A DNA stretch of 64,000 bases, taken from the NCBI GenBank assembly GCA_023078555.1, contig CM041200.1:2550001-2614000 (forward strand), read 5' to 3'. The notes under the pieces were generated by a model, which searched no databases, had not been told where the DNA came from, and saw only the letters and a program-made list of their open reading frames with translations. A program made the position numbers and the translations under genes. Origin of the DNA: Ulva prolifera. Its lineage: Eukaryota; Chlorophyta; Ulvophyceae; Ulvales; Ulvaceae. Positions within the stretch are counted from its first letter, which is position 1. Each line of letters begins with the position of its first letter. This document shows, piece after piece, positions 12,801-23,923 of this stretch.

Positions 12801-15800
12801 GTCGCTGAGCGGCTCATCCCATCGCTCGCCCACCACTTACAGCTTGTGCCGCCCAGCACAGCCAACCGCTTGCTGCTGCACACCCGGTGTGCCATCGCCC
12901 CCGCTCACTCCCACAAGCAGCACCGCTTACAACCGTCAGTGACCTTAACATACCGCTGTTTGCATTGCAGGCTACCCGGGCCATGGCCTCCTGCGGTGCA
13001 AGCCAGCACAGTGATGCTTAGCTTTGCAGCTGGCTCAGCTTCAGCACGGCTCCACATGGAGTCTGCGATGATTGCTGCTACAGACCGCACGGCAGAGGAG
13101 TGCCGCCGCATGGAACTCGCGAATGTGGCTATGTGCAAGCGCAAGTGCAGCGAGATCCGCGGCGCGCTGTACCAGCTGACTTCCTCCATGCAGGCTGACT
13201 GCTGGCGCGACCCTGCGCTCTGCAGTGTCGTCATGCGGCGCCTCAAGGGCTGGTCTCAGGTGGAGCAGGAGCAGGCCACTGCCGAAGCTCGGCTGCAGGA
13301 GATCATGGCAGCAGCAGCCTGCTTCGCCCCTGCACTGCACGTGACCGACGTACGGAACACTACTCTCCGTGCACGTCTCGCGCGCTTGTGCCTGCGTGTG
13401 TGAGCACCCCGGAGGAGGTGTTCGTGAAAATGTACGCAACCGCGGCAGCGCTGCAGGCACTGTGGGCAGCGATGACGGCTCTCAGGCGACACAGCTTAGC
13501 GTTTGATGTTCCGTTACCCCACGTGCTGCCATGGTGGCAATCTGTTTTCCATGCGGCACTCAGGGCCGCTCAAGCCTCGGCTCTTCACCGCACATCGCCC
13601 CGTCCATCTGGTGCTTCTCAAGGTGGGAATGGCGATTGTGAAGCAGCAGCCTCAGAGTCCGATGTGGGCAGGCCCGAGGCTGGTGTCAGTGAAGCAGAGG
13701 ATAGCAGCACCAGCGACTCGGGCTCTGAGAGTACCGGCAGCTCGGACTCCTCCAACAGTGCCTCAGGCAGTGCGCGTTCAGCCGCCAGAGACCTGGTGAG
13801 GACGACGACAGCCACAGAATCCACGCGCCTGGCTGCCCGCCTGCGCGCCAAGATGTTGCTCCCGGTGCAAGACTTCTGCGCTGCGCTGCTGCGCTCAACG
13901 GCATGGTGGTTTGACGCCGCACACTGCACGGTCCTCATTTCTATGTTCCATACGTTCTGGGGCGTAGAGCATTCGTGCGGGGGGAGCAGTGGGGGCAGCT
14001 CGCAAGATGCACAGCTCATTTGTGACCTTCTCTGCCGCCATACATCCTTGCTACAGATTCCTGTGCTGCTTACGACAGAGGGGCCGGGAGGTGGGGACCC
14101 TGGCGGCGAGTCTGATGGATTGGGGGCAGGACCACCTGGCACATCAGTCGACACCACAAGCACGGCAGAGCAGCACAGGCCGGCCATGCGGCTGGACTCT
14201 GCAGACGTTGAGTCTCTGGCATGGCTCGAGAGCAGGTGCCCGTCGCTGACAGGTCTTGTGGCGGCCATCAAGAAAGACCCAGCCGCCTTCTACTGCAAGC
14301 GCCGGCCAGGCCTGCTCGTGGAGCAGCTGTCCATGCCGTTTGCGCACCTGCGCGCTGCCCTTCGCGCCCTTCTTGCGATGATGCTGTGGCCCTCAGAGGC
14401 GCGCGCGACGCTGGCATGGCTCTCTGAGACGTGTGCCAGCACAAGCTTGGCCGGCATCAAGCACACCGTGCATGGAGTGCCAGACACGTTCACGCAGCTG
14501 GACGCGGCATCGCGCTTTGCGTCTGCACTGCTGTGCTCAGACGGCTACAGGCCCATTCTCATGCATGCAAATGCAGCCGAGCCGCCGGCCCAACTGCTCA
14601 TGCACCTCATCAGCGTGGACAGGCGGGGGGTGCTGGCGTGTGGGGCCCCAGCCGTGTCTGCCGCAATGGAGGCCCTGAGCACCGCCTCCGCGGGGGCAAC
14701 TCCGCGGCCGTCACACACCCAGCTGCGGGTCCTGCATCTCTCCGCACACGTGCCTCTGGCAGCCTGCAGTGGCATGATCGAGGAGGCGGCGTCGCTGGGG
14801 CAGTGGGTCCTCCTGTCGTGTGCACACCTGCGCCCTGACATCTGCCATGCATGCGTGGCCGTGGCAGACGCACTGTGGCAGTCAGACTCTCTGTCGCCGA
14901 GGTTCCGGCTCTTCCTTGCCTGCCCCACTGCGGAGCTCTGGCGCCTCCCGCTGCGGTACGGCCTGCTGCCTGTCAACTATGGAGGCGATCGTGCTGCGCC
15001 ACCAGTAGCCCTTCATCTTCTACGCGCCATGGACTCCGCAGCAGGCTCGCAGCTGGGGCTGTTTGACGACATCTCCCCGGATCCGCTGCACTTTGCAAAT
15101 GTGGCCCCGGCATCGCAGCCAGTGCCAGCGCGGCTGCCCCTGCACCACCGCTCCGCGCTACAGCAGTGGGCGGAGCGCATCGCAGGGGTGCTGGCGGCTG
15201 TGGTGGAGCGCACGTGTGGCATCGGCGCGTGCGGTGTGCTGGCAGACTGGCGGTGCGCCTGCACTGACCGGGACTTCATACACGTGCTGCACTTGCTGAA
15301 GGCCATGATCGGGAGGAGCGAGGGCGGAGGCGCGCATGCCGCGCGCCCCGCTGACCTGCAGGCCGCCGTACTGCAGGTGCTGCACCCCTCTCCGCAGTAT
15401 TCTCTGCCAGCATACTGCTGTCTGTTGGCGCTCATGTCACTGGTCAGCGGCTAGAAGGGCAGCACTTGCATCCTACAGTCCCACCTTACACTGGTCAGCA
15501 CAGGACGAGTTGAGGCAAGATGCAGGTTGCGGTCGAGCTTGGTCAGGGGCAGGCAGCCGTGCGCTCCGTCGGGCAGCAGATCTTGCAGGACGAGCTGGGA
15601 TCATGCCATCTGCGGGTCGGGGTGCCTAGCCGGCAGGCTGGCCCGGCATCTCGGCTGGCCCGCGAACCCATCGCATCCTTGTCCGCGTTCCTTAGGAAGG
15701 CGGCCGCAGGCAAGGTCGGGAAGTACAACCCAGATGGAGGAGGCTGCATGCACGGAGCTGGATGTGCTCCGGCATGCCAAGCCCGGGGCACACGCCAGGT

Positions 15801-18090
15801 GCACTTTCTGCAGAGCTGTACCCGAAATCTCTGGCATCCTGCACTTGAAGGGATCGCAGACTCCTGGGGCTGCAGCACAACGGCCGCTGCTTGTGCAGGT
15901 CTTGAACGTCCTGTATGGCTGCTCCCCGCCCACAGCCACGCCAGGCGCCACATCCAGCGCCCTGGAGGCAGATGTTACCCGCCTGCGGCATCAGCTCACC
16001 GGCATACAGCACCAGATCGATGCGCTTTACCGACGTGCGCAGCGGCGCTTGGCGCAAGCGCTGGATGAGCCCAGCGAGGCGTCCACGCCATCGAGGGGCA
16101 TGCGTGCAACGGACTGCAGCTGCGCACCGCTGGGCCCAGGCAGCGAAGCAGCCTCTCAGCTGCCCACCCTGCTCAACGCCCCCCTTCCACCCCGATGCAC
16201 ATCCAGCGACAGCCACTCGGCAGCTGGCGAAGGGCCCGATGGCACGCAAACTCAACAGAGCGCATGTGGGGAAGCTGAGTGCCCCTCCGATGGCGGTCTA
16301 CAAGGCGAGCAGCCTGCGGAAAAGGCAGTGGATGTAGCTGCCTCGGCTGACATGCATCTGTCGCCCCCCCGCACGGGCACATTCAGACGGTTCAGTGCTT
16401 TAACGGCCACTCCTGGCCACGCACGCAGCCTACTGCGACGATCATTCGCCGCCGCTGGGGACGGTGAGCAAGGCCAGGAGGTCAGGTTCCGACCTGGTGA
16501 TACCTGCAGGAACACCGTGGCAGCGTGTGGTGTCGGCGTCAGCCAGCAGCTTGGGCGGGCCGCGGCCTCACGTAGCGTGAAGCACCCCGGCTTGGAGGAG
16601 ACCAACACTTTGGAGCCCTCAGCTGCAGGTCGGCTGCCGGGCTGGCCACGAGTACCTGGCTATGAGAGACCCGGGCGTTACAGTGTTACAGACAAGGCGC
16701 CGCGGCGAAAGAGAATTACTCTGAGGAGCACAGCCTCGGCCACAGCTGCGCCATCACAGCCGCAGAACATCCTTGTCCTTGGCAGCACGGCAGCCAGCGA
16801 GGCGGGTGCGTTGACGGACAGGTCCCAGACCCTCTCCGGAGGTATTTCTACGCAGAAGAGCATGCAGAGTGTTGGTGGTGCAAGCAGCAAATTTGAGATT
16901 GGTGGTGGTGGCAGCTTGGAGAGTGCAGATCCATCTGAGGCAGAGCGGCTCAGCTCGGGATCTAGGAACACATGGCAAAAGCCGCCCAGGTTGCGGGAGC
17001 ATGCCACGAACAGGAAGCGAGCCGTACTGCTGGGTCAGTGTCTGCTGCAAGAGGTGGTGTGCATCGGGCAGGCTGTGAGTGGCGCCCTTGCATCTGCGGC
17101 CCGGCTGCAAGCCTGCTGTGCGCGTGAGGGCACGCCCGCCGTGGAAGTGGGACGTTTCCTGAGCACGCTGAGCAATCATAACATGCCAGCGGGCTGGACA
17201 GCGGGCAGGGACAGGGGCGGGGGCCAGCACTGTGTATTTGGGCCATGGCTACAGGCGCGTACAGTCGCAGGGTGGTTGGAGCGCGTACGGCACCAGGTGC
17301 AGCGGCTCCAAGGGCTGGTGGACAGCGACTGGGGCACCGTGTGCTGGGCCGCGATACTGCAAGACCTGGCGTGGCCGGGGGCCCTGGTTGCGGCGTCTGA
17401 GCGTCTGTTTGCAGCCTCGAACCAGTATGTCCTGGCGCAAGTGGGCACACTTGCGTCCGTCGGCGTGTGCCAAAAGCACCGTGGGTTGGAGGGAGTGTAC
17501 TTCCAGCTGCCACCGGCAGGTGCGTGTCCTGCCCCGTCCCATCTGCAACACAGCAAATCAGCCTCCGTGCACCTGCACTGCTGCCGCAAGGCTGCTGGCC
17601 CGCCGCCTCCTATGCTTGCTGGAACGCTGCCCCACCAGGCTTTGCGGTGAGAGTACATTCATGCGTCGTGCCATAGACTGTGTGTGGAGGCTGAGGGATG
17701 CAGGCGCCTCACAGTTTGGCGAGACATGCAGGGTGTAACACTGCGGGCGTCGATTCGAGGCTGCACCTTGACGTGCCGCACATAGGCACATGCCCCTGGA
17801 GGAGCGACCGGGCCGCGGATGCGGGCTCCACGCACGCTGCCATCTTGCACTGCAAGCCGGCGCTTTCCGCAAGGAAGGGCGCGAAGCTGCTGCCTGGACA
17901 GGAGCCATGTGATCGGCCTGACGGTCAGATTGCTGTAGCATGGGTGCAAGATGATGCTGCAGGAGCAGGGTCTCACCTAGTCGACGGTCTGTGTGGTGGG
18001 GCGCATGTGGCGGCCGCAGCACACATGCTGAACCAGGCATGCAGTGAGGGGCTAGTGTTGGAGGAGACCTTTGCAGCATTCAAGGACTAG
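812..18090 (+). CDS. Dynein heavy chain, divergent and probably non-motile (multi-exon)
   Basis: The pieces match dynein heavy chain order from tail to C-terminus. Tail exons run from about 820 to 2760. The linker (about 2890-4400) ends in a recognisable HRDSVARLL segment. AAA1 remnant follows at 4380-5085, AAA2 at 5816-6650 with an intact GPPGSGKT loop at 5886-5909, and AAA3 at 7200-7850 with IDDVHVG at the Walker B position. AAA4 is at 9150-9600, stalk and microtubule-binding domain at 11004-12180, AAA5 at 12180-12840, AAA6 at 14500-15050 (GQWVLLSCAHL), and the C-terminal domain at 17000-18090. Many introns of about 60-200 bases separate exons; the longest open exons encode 540-700 residues. 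The last splice I place joins LPPAG near 17519 to the exon at about 17730, ending at the stop at 18088-18090. The 5' end is uncertain and could lie upstream of 812 or of the window. AAA1, AAA3 and AAA4 ATP sites are degenerate. It resembles the non-cytoplasmic, non-axonemal (DNHD1-like) class in spirit, but orthology is inference. Confidence 0.9.
4380..5085 (+). other. AAA1 remnant of the dynein-like protein
   Basis: This stretch aligns with AAA1 from the EYLG motif (here WEYCGG) onward. Where dyneins have GPAGTGKT, this gene has GPSSAGTP at 4511-4534, so the Walker A Lys and Thr are absent. After an intron, the Walker B block WCFDEFNR reads WGFFENVSR (4743-4769), replacing Asp-Glu with Glu-Asn. 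The normally invariant MNPGYAGR segment is also unrecognisable (around 4920-4980). The fold can still be followed, but no residue set for ATP hydrolysis remains. Confidence 0.85.
11004..12180 (+). other. Dynein stalk: coiled coil 1, microtubule-binding domain, coiled coil 2
   Basis: Heptad-rich coiled coil 1 lies at 11004-11364, then an intron. The microtubule-binding domain is at about 11505-11830. It keeps the landmarks of the family: L-x-x-x-D-(L/I)-x-E-(L/I)-(R/K) near its start, the PP-x-x-V turn (APPAAV), the V-C-x-I-L helix, a DW-x-x-A helix and the closing WVRA. Coiled coil 2 begins after 11830 and continues in the exon from 12006. This is the best conserved part of the whole gene, in contrast to the ATP sites. 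Confidence 0.88.
15500..17000 (+). other. Long low-complexity insertion before the dynein C-terminal domain
   Basis: Between AAA6 (ending about 15450) and the recognisable C-terminal block (from about 17020) the gene codes for several hundred residues rich in Ser, Ala, Gly, Pro and Arg, with one short coiled-coil-like segment near 15960-16080. It remains open and in frame with the C-terminal domain. A shorter acidic Ser-rich insert lies at 13640-13800 in the AAA5-AAA6 region. Standard dyneins have no such insertions here. An intron lies near 15455-15530. Confidence 0.6.
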
Positions 18091-18635
18091 ATACTTGAGT
18101 AGGAGTTTTGTGGTTCCCAGGGAGAGCGACGAGCGACGACTGTATCATGACGCCCTGCTGTGCCAGTACAGCAGTGCACCAGCCTCTGCAGGTAGATCCA
18201 ACGGGGCCGATCGCACCCAAACAACAGCCAGCTCCAGGCAGGCAAGCTTGAACTTGACTTCACGGCATGTTCACGTGATCCACCAGGCGTACTGACTCGG
18301 GTCTGTGCATTCACTGTAAAATAACTGACTTGCATGCTTTCCGACCTGGCGTCAGCTTGGTCCCGGGATGCGTGCTCGGCGTGTGGACGTGACGTGCAGC
18401 ACTGCCCTGTGTTTTTGTACACGCGTCAATGCAAAGTAAAGCGATAGCACGTACCTCAGAGAAATGCGATGTGAACAGAAGAGCGTCGTGAGAGAATGTC
18501 TTTCTCGACTCCTGCTCGACAACACAGCACGTCTAGAATGTACTGCCCGACCGGCACGTCGAGCGTGTACTCATGACTGTGCCTTTTTTTGAAGGCCATC
18601 GGCCATCATTGCACTGCCATGATGTAACATGAGGG
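18091..18635. other. Intergenic, dynein 3' end to SLC19 start
   Basis: A TGTAA motif at 18315-18319, about 225 bases after the dynein stop, is a candidate poly(A) signal. The rest should hold the 3' UTR and the promoter of the transporter gene. I see no other feature. Confidence 0.4.
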
Positions 18636-20981
18636 GTGCTTATGTTTTGGTGGAGGCTTGAAGCTCAGGGGCTTCGCACTGTTGCCTTCGTGTCTCTATG
18701 CGGTGTTCGATTTTGGAACGCCTTCAAGCCGTCTGAGCCGCACATTGTACCGTTTCTATCGCAAGTAAAGCAATTTACCGATGATCAGGTACAACGCCTG
18801 CGCAAGTGCTTTTCCTCAGAATGGACCCTGAGTTGACGTCGTACCTGGTGGCTGTGATGCAGATTTTGCTCGACATCTTCCCAATCGTAGTGTACGCCCA
18901 TCTCATTGCAGTTGCAGCAATACCAACTGCAGTGCAATGGCTGGGGCTGAAAGGCAGTGTCTACACGGCGGCCGTGGCCCGAATTCTCACCCGGCTCCTC
19001 CTCATTTGGGGCAGCAGTTTACTTGCTATGCAGCTGGCAGAGGTGTGACACTGGCCGTGCTCTACCCAGGGCCTGAATACGTCCAACACCAACTCTGCAC
19101 AAGTGGAACCCTCGTTCGCAAGATCACGTTCCGATCAGTACTTTGCACATGTGCAGGCCCTCTTTGGGATAGTGCTGGCTGGTGACATTGTCTTGGATGC
19201 CTATGTCTTTTACCTCGTGCCCGAAAGCTCGTTCATGCAAGCCGCAGCAATCACTCAAGCTGCGTCCCGTCTAGGCTATGTCACTGCTGCAGAGTTCAGT
19301 GAGGTGGCCATCACACTGCTGGACATGTCACTGACAAGCCTGTTCTGGGTGTCCCTAGTAGCCATCCTGTGCGCCACCGCGCTCACGGTCGCCCTGCCCA
19401 GGCCTGCAGAGCACTCCCACACCCTACAGGTACAACTCCACCCTAAATTTCCCTGCACACTTTGTAATGACTGAGTCCGAGCGCCCAGGCCGCGTGCGGA
19501 ACGCATGAAGATGTGCCCTGCTGCCACGCCCCCAGCGCCATGCAAGCCCCACGCAGTCAGCACACATATACCACCAACTGCTCACAAGCTCAACCTCGTA
19601 CAGCTGGTGGACATCGCGGAGGACGATGAGCGAGGCATGCTGCCGCCATGCCAGCCCCGCAGCGATTATAATCCTCCCCCCTCCCCCATAGCTACCGCCC
19701 CGTCCCAACACCATGCGCTGCGGCCCCCACCCATCGCCACGCCTGCCCCCACCATCTCCCCCACCCACAGCGCTTCCATCGGCTCGGCTGACGGCACCGG
19801 CGCGTTCTTGTTGAAGACGCCGCACCTGCAAGACCGGCCGCCGCAGTCCCCCGGCAGCCCCCTCTGCCGCGCCTCCATGGAGCGCTCCGAAGGGGGCCCC
19901 CGTCCGCATACGCCTCCGCACCTGCCGCAGCGGCCTCTGCTCGGCAGCACCCCCCACCACATGGTCGCCGCCTCCCCGGTGTCCGAGATCGAGCTGTCGA
20001 GGGCCTGCAGTGCAGTGGCACCGCTGCGGCTGCCGGCGTCGCCGCGCACGCATGCGGCGGTGCCGGTCGAGGTCACCGGCATGTGGCGCCGCGGCGGCGT
20101 CACGCTGGGCGTGCTGCGGCGCATCGCGGCGGAGCCGCGGCTGCAGCTGCTCAGCTTCTGGTGGGCGGCCGTGTACGGCCCGGTGTTCATCTTCGCCGAG
20201 AGCTACATCACCAACGTGTACGAGCAGGTGGACGCGGGGCAGGACTACAATGGCCACGTGGACGCGGCCGCGGCGCTCGCTCGCATCGCGGGCGCGCTGT
20301 GCGCACCGCTGCTGCAGCCGCTGGCTGCAAAGCGGCCAGGGGTGGCGCACGGCGCGTGGCTCGCAGGCGCCGCGGCATGCATCGCCGCGATCGCCGGAGC
20401 CGGCAGCCTGTTTGCGGTGTATGCATGGTATATCGCTGCGGTGGCACTGCTGCAGCTGCAGCTGTGCGTGGTGCAGGCGGAGAGCGCGGCGGCGGTGGCC
20501 GGCGAGTACACGGCACTGTTTGGACTGAACCAGCTTGCGACGCTGCTGCTGCAGGCCGCCTTCCAGGTGCGCGCTCTCGTGGCTGCAGACACGCGCGCGC
20601 CACGGATTGGATGGCTCGCTGATAGCAGCATGGGCGTCCTCCAGTAACAGCCTGCGGCCCGAGATGTGAGTGGTCGTGGGTTGCTGTGGAGTGAAGTGCA
20701 CACATGCGGCTCGTTGTTGTGTACCTGCTGGCTGGGCGGCCTGGTGGCGCTGCTCCGCTGCGCCGGCGCCTCTGCCCGCGAGACGTGCGCTGCAGGCCGC
20801 TGTGTGTGAAGGAGCGAGTGTGGCTGCCGTGTGCCTGAACGGGTTGTGTTGCATGCAGGCAGGGTTGCAGCTCAGCGGCTGGAGTGCAAGGACGCAGTTT
20901 GCGGCTGTGGCGGGGTGGACGGCTGCTGTCGCGGTGGGGATGATGCTGTGGGGCTGTCGTGCGGCACAGCGGGCTGCGTGA
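18636..20981 (+). CDS. SLC19-family (thiamine/folate-type) membrane transporter, possible frameshift
   Basis: The N-terminus carries the SLC19 signature PSEPHIVPFL (vertebrate carriers have RPSEPFLTPYL), followed by transmembrane segments up to LLAMQLAE, an intron 19043-19156, and further segments to 19429. A long Pro/Ser-rich cytosolic loop (about 19505-20100) precedes the second half, which keeps YNGHVDAA (family: YNGAVEA) and ALFGLNQLATLLLQ (family: ALVFGINTFxALxLQT). An intron from about 20570 leads to the last exon (about 20858-20981). The family carries thiamine, thiamine phosphates or reduced folates across membranes; the substrate cannot be told here. Oddity: homology runs through EWTLS directly into SYLVAV, but these lie in different frames at about 18826-18845 and no GT-AG pair fits. 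So there is a one-base frameshift or a sequence error. Downstream frames are fully open. Confidence 0.8.
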
Positions 20982-21324
20982 CGTCGCTGTGGCACCGCGC
21001 TCTCGCCGTGCAAGGGCGCTGCTCCGGTGAGGCGCAGGCAGGCAGGCACAGCGCCCTCCCGGTCCCGGAAGCATCTACTGCAGCAGACCAAGGCCACCGC
21101 CGTGGGCAGCACGCCTGCGCAGTGCAGCGCTAGGTGCATGTAACATGTTCGACAGCCGCCATCGGTGCCACCCCTCCTGGCACTGCATGCAGACAGCCAG
21201 CTGCATATGGAAACAATCACAGCTGTCACGTCATCAACGCACTCATCACCACACAGCTACCGTATCCCGACTGCACTCACGTCAGGCATAGCAAGCATCG
21301 TCGCAACTTCCCCGTGACGCCGTG
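20982..21324. other. Convergent intergenic region
   Basis: This is the 3'-to-3' gap between the transporter (+) and the SET gene (-). A TGTAA at about 21139-21143 on the plus strand is a candidate poly(A) signal for the transporter. Nothing else is seen. Confidence 0.35.
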
Positions 21325-23340
21325 TCACTGCCGCATCTTCTCTACACGCCGCTCCAGCTGCTCGATGCGCGCCTGTAGGCACTTGCCCCTCTGCACGTTG
21401 TACTGCCGTGCCACCGCCTCCCGCGGCCGCCCCCCCTTGCGTGCCGCCTTGAGCGCCGCCCGCTCCCCCTTCCCGGCCAGCCCGCTCTCCCGCTGGTCCG
21501 CCCGCGCCAGCTCCAGCACAAACTCCCACACCGGCGCGTCCACGCGGTTCGACGTCTTGTCCGCCGCGTCCTCCAGGCTGGTAGCCACCCCGAGCAGGTA
21601 CCGCAGCGCCGCCTTGACCTCGTCTGCAACCTGCGCCTTGTCCGTCAGCGTCACGCGCTCGAGGCTCGGCAGCGTGCCGGCTCGCACGCGCCCCTCCACC
21701 TCCTCCCACCGCTCCGCCGGCACGCGGGCGCGCAGCGCGGCGGCGGCGCCGTACAGCGTGCACACGTCGGCGCCGCCGCTGTCCGCGGCCTCCACGAAGC
21801 CGTAGTACTGCAGCAGGGAGTCGGCCGTCTGCGCGCCGTAGCTGATGAAGACCTGCTCGCCGCGGCGGAAAGGTCCCGCGGCGCGGCTGAAGAATGAGTC
21901 CCGGAAGTAGTCGTACTCGACCTCCGCGCCGCGGCTCGCGCTGTGGTTCGCCATGTCCAGCAGTGGGCACAGCGCTGCGCAGCACAGATGATTCGCCTTC
22001 GACACCGGGGGCCCCCGGGTGGCCGGAGCGCGCGGACACTGTTGACATGCATGCAAAAGCAGTGGCGAGAGAAACAATCGGTTTGGCGGCGGTGCGAGAG
22101 GTGGGAGGGCGCACTGTACTGCTTGACTTGGCGGGAGCGCAGCAGCTCAAAGAGGACGTTGAAGACGATCGACGCGAGCGCCGCTGACGCGACCTGGCCC
22201 TCAGGGGCGACCCCGAGTGTGAGGGTCACCGCTGACGCCCCGGAGACCAGCAGCAGCAGGTTCAGGCGGCTCTGCACATGCGGGCGCGTGCTGTGAGCCA
22301 CGTGGCATGCATGCGCTGCGCAGGCGCCCCGCCATGCGCTCCGCTGCGATGCACACGCAACGCTCATGCGGCTGGTGGTGCCGCACGCGCTTGCGGCCCA
22401 GCAGCATGCCGCTGCACAGCCAGCAACATGCGCACAGGGACAGTCAAGCAGCCTTTGTGCGTGGCGGTCGGCGTGAGCAGCGGTGTGGGTGGGGCAGGTG
22501 CGGGCGGTGGCAGGGCCTCACCTGGATGGTGGAGCCAATGTACGGCCCGGTGAAGGCGCGGCTGGCGACGCAGGCCAGGGCCCACTGGAGGTCCGCCTCG
22601 GACCAGGGGCACTGGGGGCTCGCGGCGTGCAGCTGGCCGTGCCAGCCCCGCCACTGCTCCGCCTGTGCCGTGATGCGGTCGCGCAGGCCCTGGTTGCGCA
22701 GCCGCTCGAGGCTCTCGCCGTCCCACAGGCACGGCAGGTCCACCACCTCTGGCAGCGCCGCGATGTAGGTCTGCACCTGCAGCCGGGGCGGCGGTTTGCG
22801 GCATTGTGTGCCGTGCGTGAGAGGGGCGAGAAAGGACTGCAAGTCCGGGCTGGCAGGAGCTGCGAGGCGCACCTTTGATTCTGCGCCGAGGCTGCGTTCG
22901 TAGAGTAGGGTGATGGCCAGCTTGAGGAGGCGGGGGGACTTGAGGAAGAAGGCGGGGTCGACCACGTCCGGGCACGGGCACTTGGACACGTCTGTTACGA
23001 CAAGTGCGATCGAGCGGGGGACCATGGCGATGTCTTCTCCAGCTGCGATGGAGTCGGAGGCTAGGAGGCCCCTCTCGCCTGCGCTGCCGCGGGGCTTGTG
23101 AGCGCCGTGCATGGTGGCGTCCTGCGTGGCGAAGGGGCATGATGGCTGTCGCGCACCTTGGGACGATCCGATGGCGATCTTCGGAGCTTTGGCGCCGGCG
23201 TCTCTGGCCCATGACTGCAATTCGGTGGATTCAGGCTGGACTGTGGTCTTCAAGGCGGATGCTACGTGCAACGGGAGGTGCTGGCGACCTCTCTGCGCGG
23301 CGCTGTGCGAACGCAACTGCGCACGCATCCTAACCATCAC
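21325..23340 (-). CDS. SET-domain protein lysine methyltransferase (RuBisCO LSMT/SETD6-like, plastid type)
   Basis: Exon 1 is 23340-22522 and exon 2 starts at 22271, joined in phase 0 (GSTIQ to SRLNL). A third exon starts at about 21974 and ends at the stop at 21325. The protein has an N-terminal Ser/Ala/Arg-rich leader, the SET start (RGLLASDSIAAGEDIAMVP), the RAFTGPYIGST block typical of plant plastid SET proteins, and a hydrophobic insert (LLLLVSGASAVTL). It ends with the catalytic SET end: LLDMANHS (the Asn-His-Ser that binds SAM), GEQVFISYG and LLQYYGFVE, followed by a Rubisco-substrate-binding-like helical tail. The family transfers methyl groups from SAM to lysine, or histidine in SETD3. 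The target here is unknown; plastid location is inferred. Exon 2 end and the exon 3 splice are approximate. Confidence 0.82.
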
Positions 23341-23923
23341 GCAGATGATCGAGCTAGAACATGTATTGTACGATTAAGGGATCTGGTCCCGCATGTGGAC
23401 ACGCGCGACGCCAGCGTGGAGCTCTGCGTGCGATTGCACCGGGAGCTAGCTCTTCATGATCCAGGCCCCGTGGCCACACCATTGCCGCACGCGCGCATTT
23501 CGAGCAACGAGTCACCGCATGAGAGGTACAGAATTGCTACAGCATGCCTTCAGGGCCAGCCAATCGTTGCGCAAGCCAGATTGTGAATGTGTGCGGCTAC
23601 GGGTGCCCCAGCGCCACCCTGGCAATCCCGATGCATGGCACGTTGGCCGCTGCTCCAAGCCACGCAGCCAGCTGTGCCTCGGCAATTTACAGCTGCTGCA
23701 CGTTGGCCAAGTGTGCAAGCGAACATGGGCACACATTTAAGTCATTTGCATCGCTTCCTCGCGTATCGTCGTGTTTAGCTAGCAGCACCGAGTCGTGCAA
23801 TCGCGCCAGATCGTCTTTACAATCAGCGGTACATATCCCACGCAAACCTAGAGCCCCGTCACTCGCACGGCACCAACACCCCCGCGTGCCGAGATCGGAT
23901 CATTGGCAGGCTGTTGAGGAAGT
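23341..23923. promoter_or_regulatory. Divergent promoter region between SET gene and aquaporin
   Basis: The two start codons face away from each other across 583 bases, so both promoters must lie here. I see no TATA box or named operator that I can defend. Confidence 0.4.

Noticed and set aside
18788-18820. A 33-base intron to explain the frame change in the SLC19-type gene
   Set aside because: Too short for splicing and the phases do not match; the conserved EWTLS lies just past it in the old frame.
19424-21229. 601-codon open frame on the minus strand
   Set aside because: It is antisense to the SLC19-type gene in GC-rich sequence, has extreme Ala/Arg/His composition and matches nothing; the plus strand has clear family motifs.
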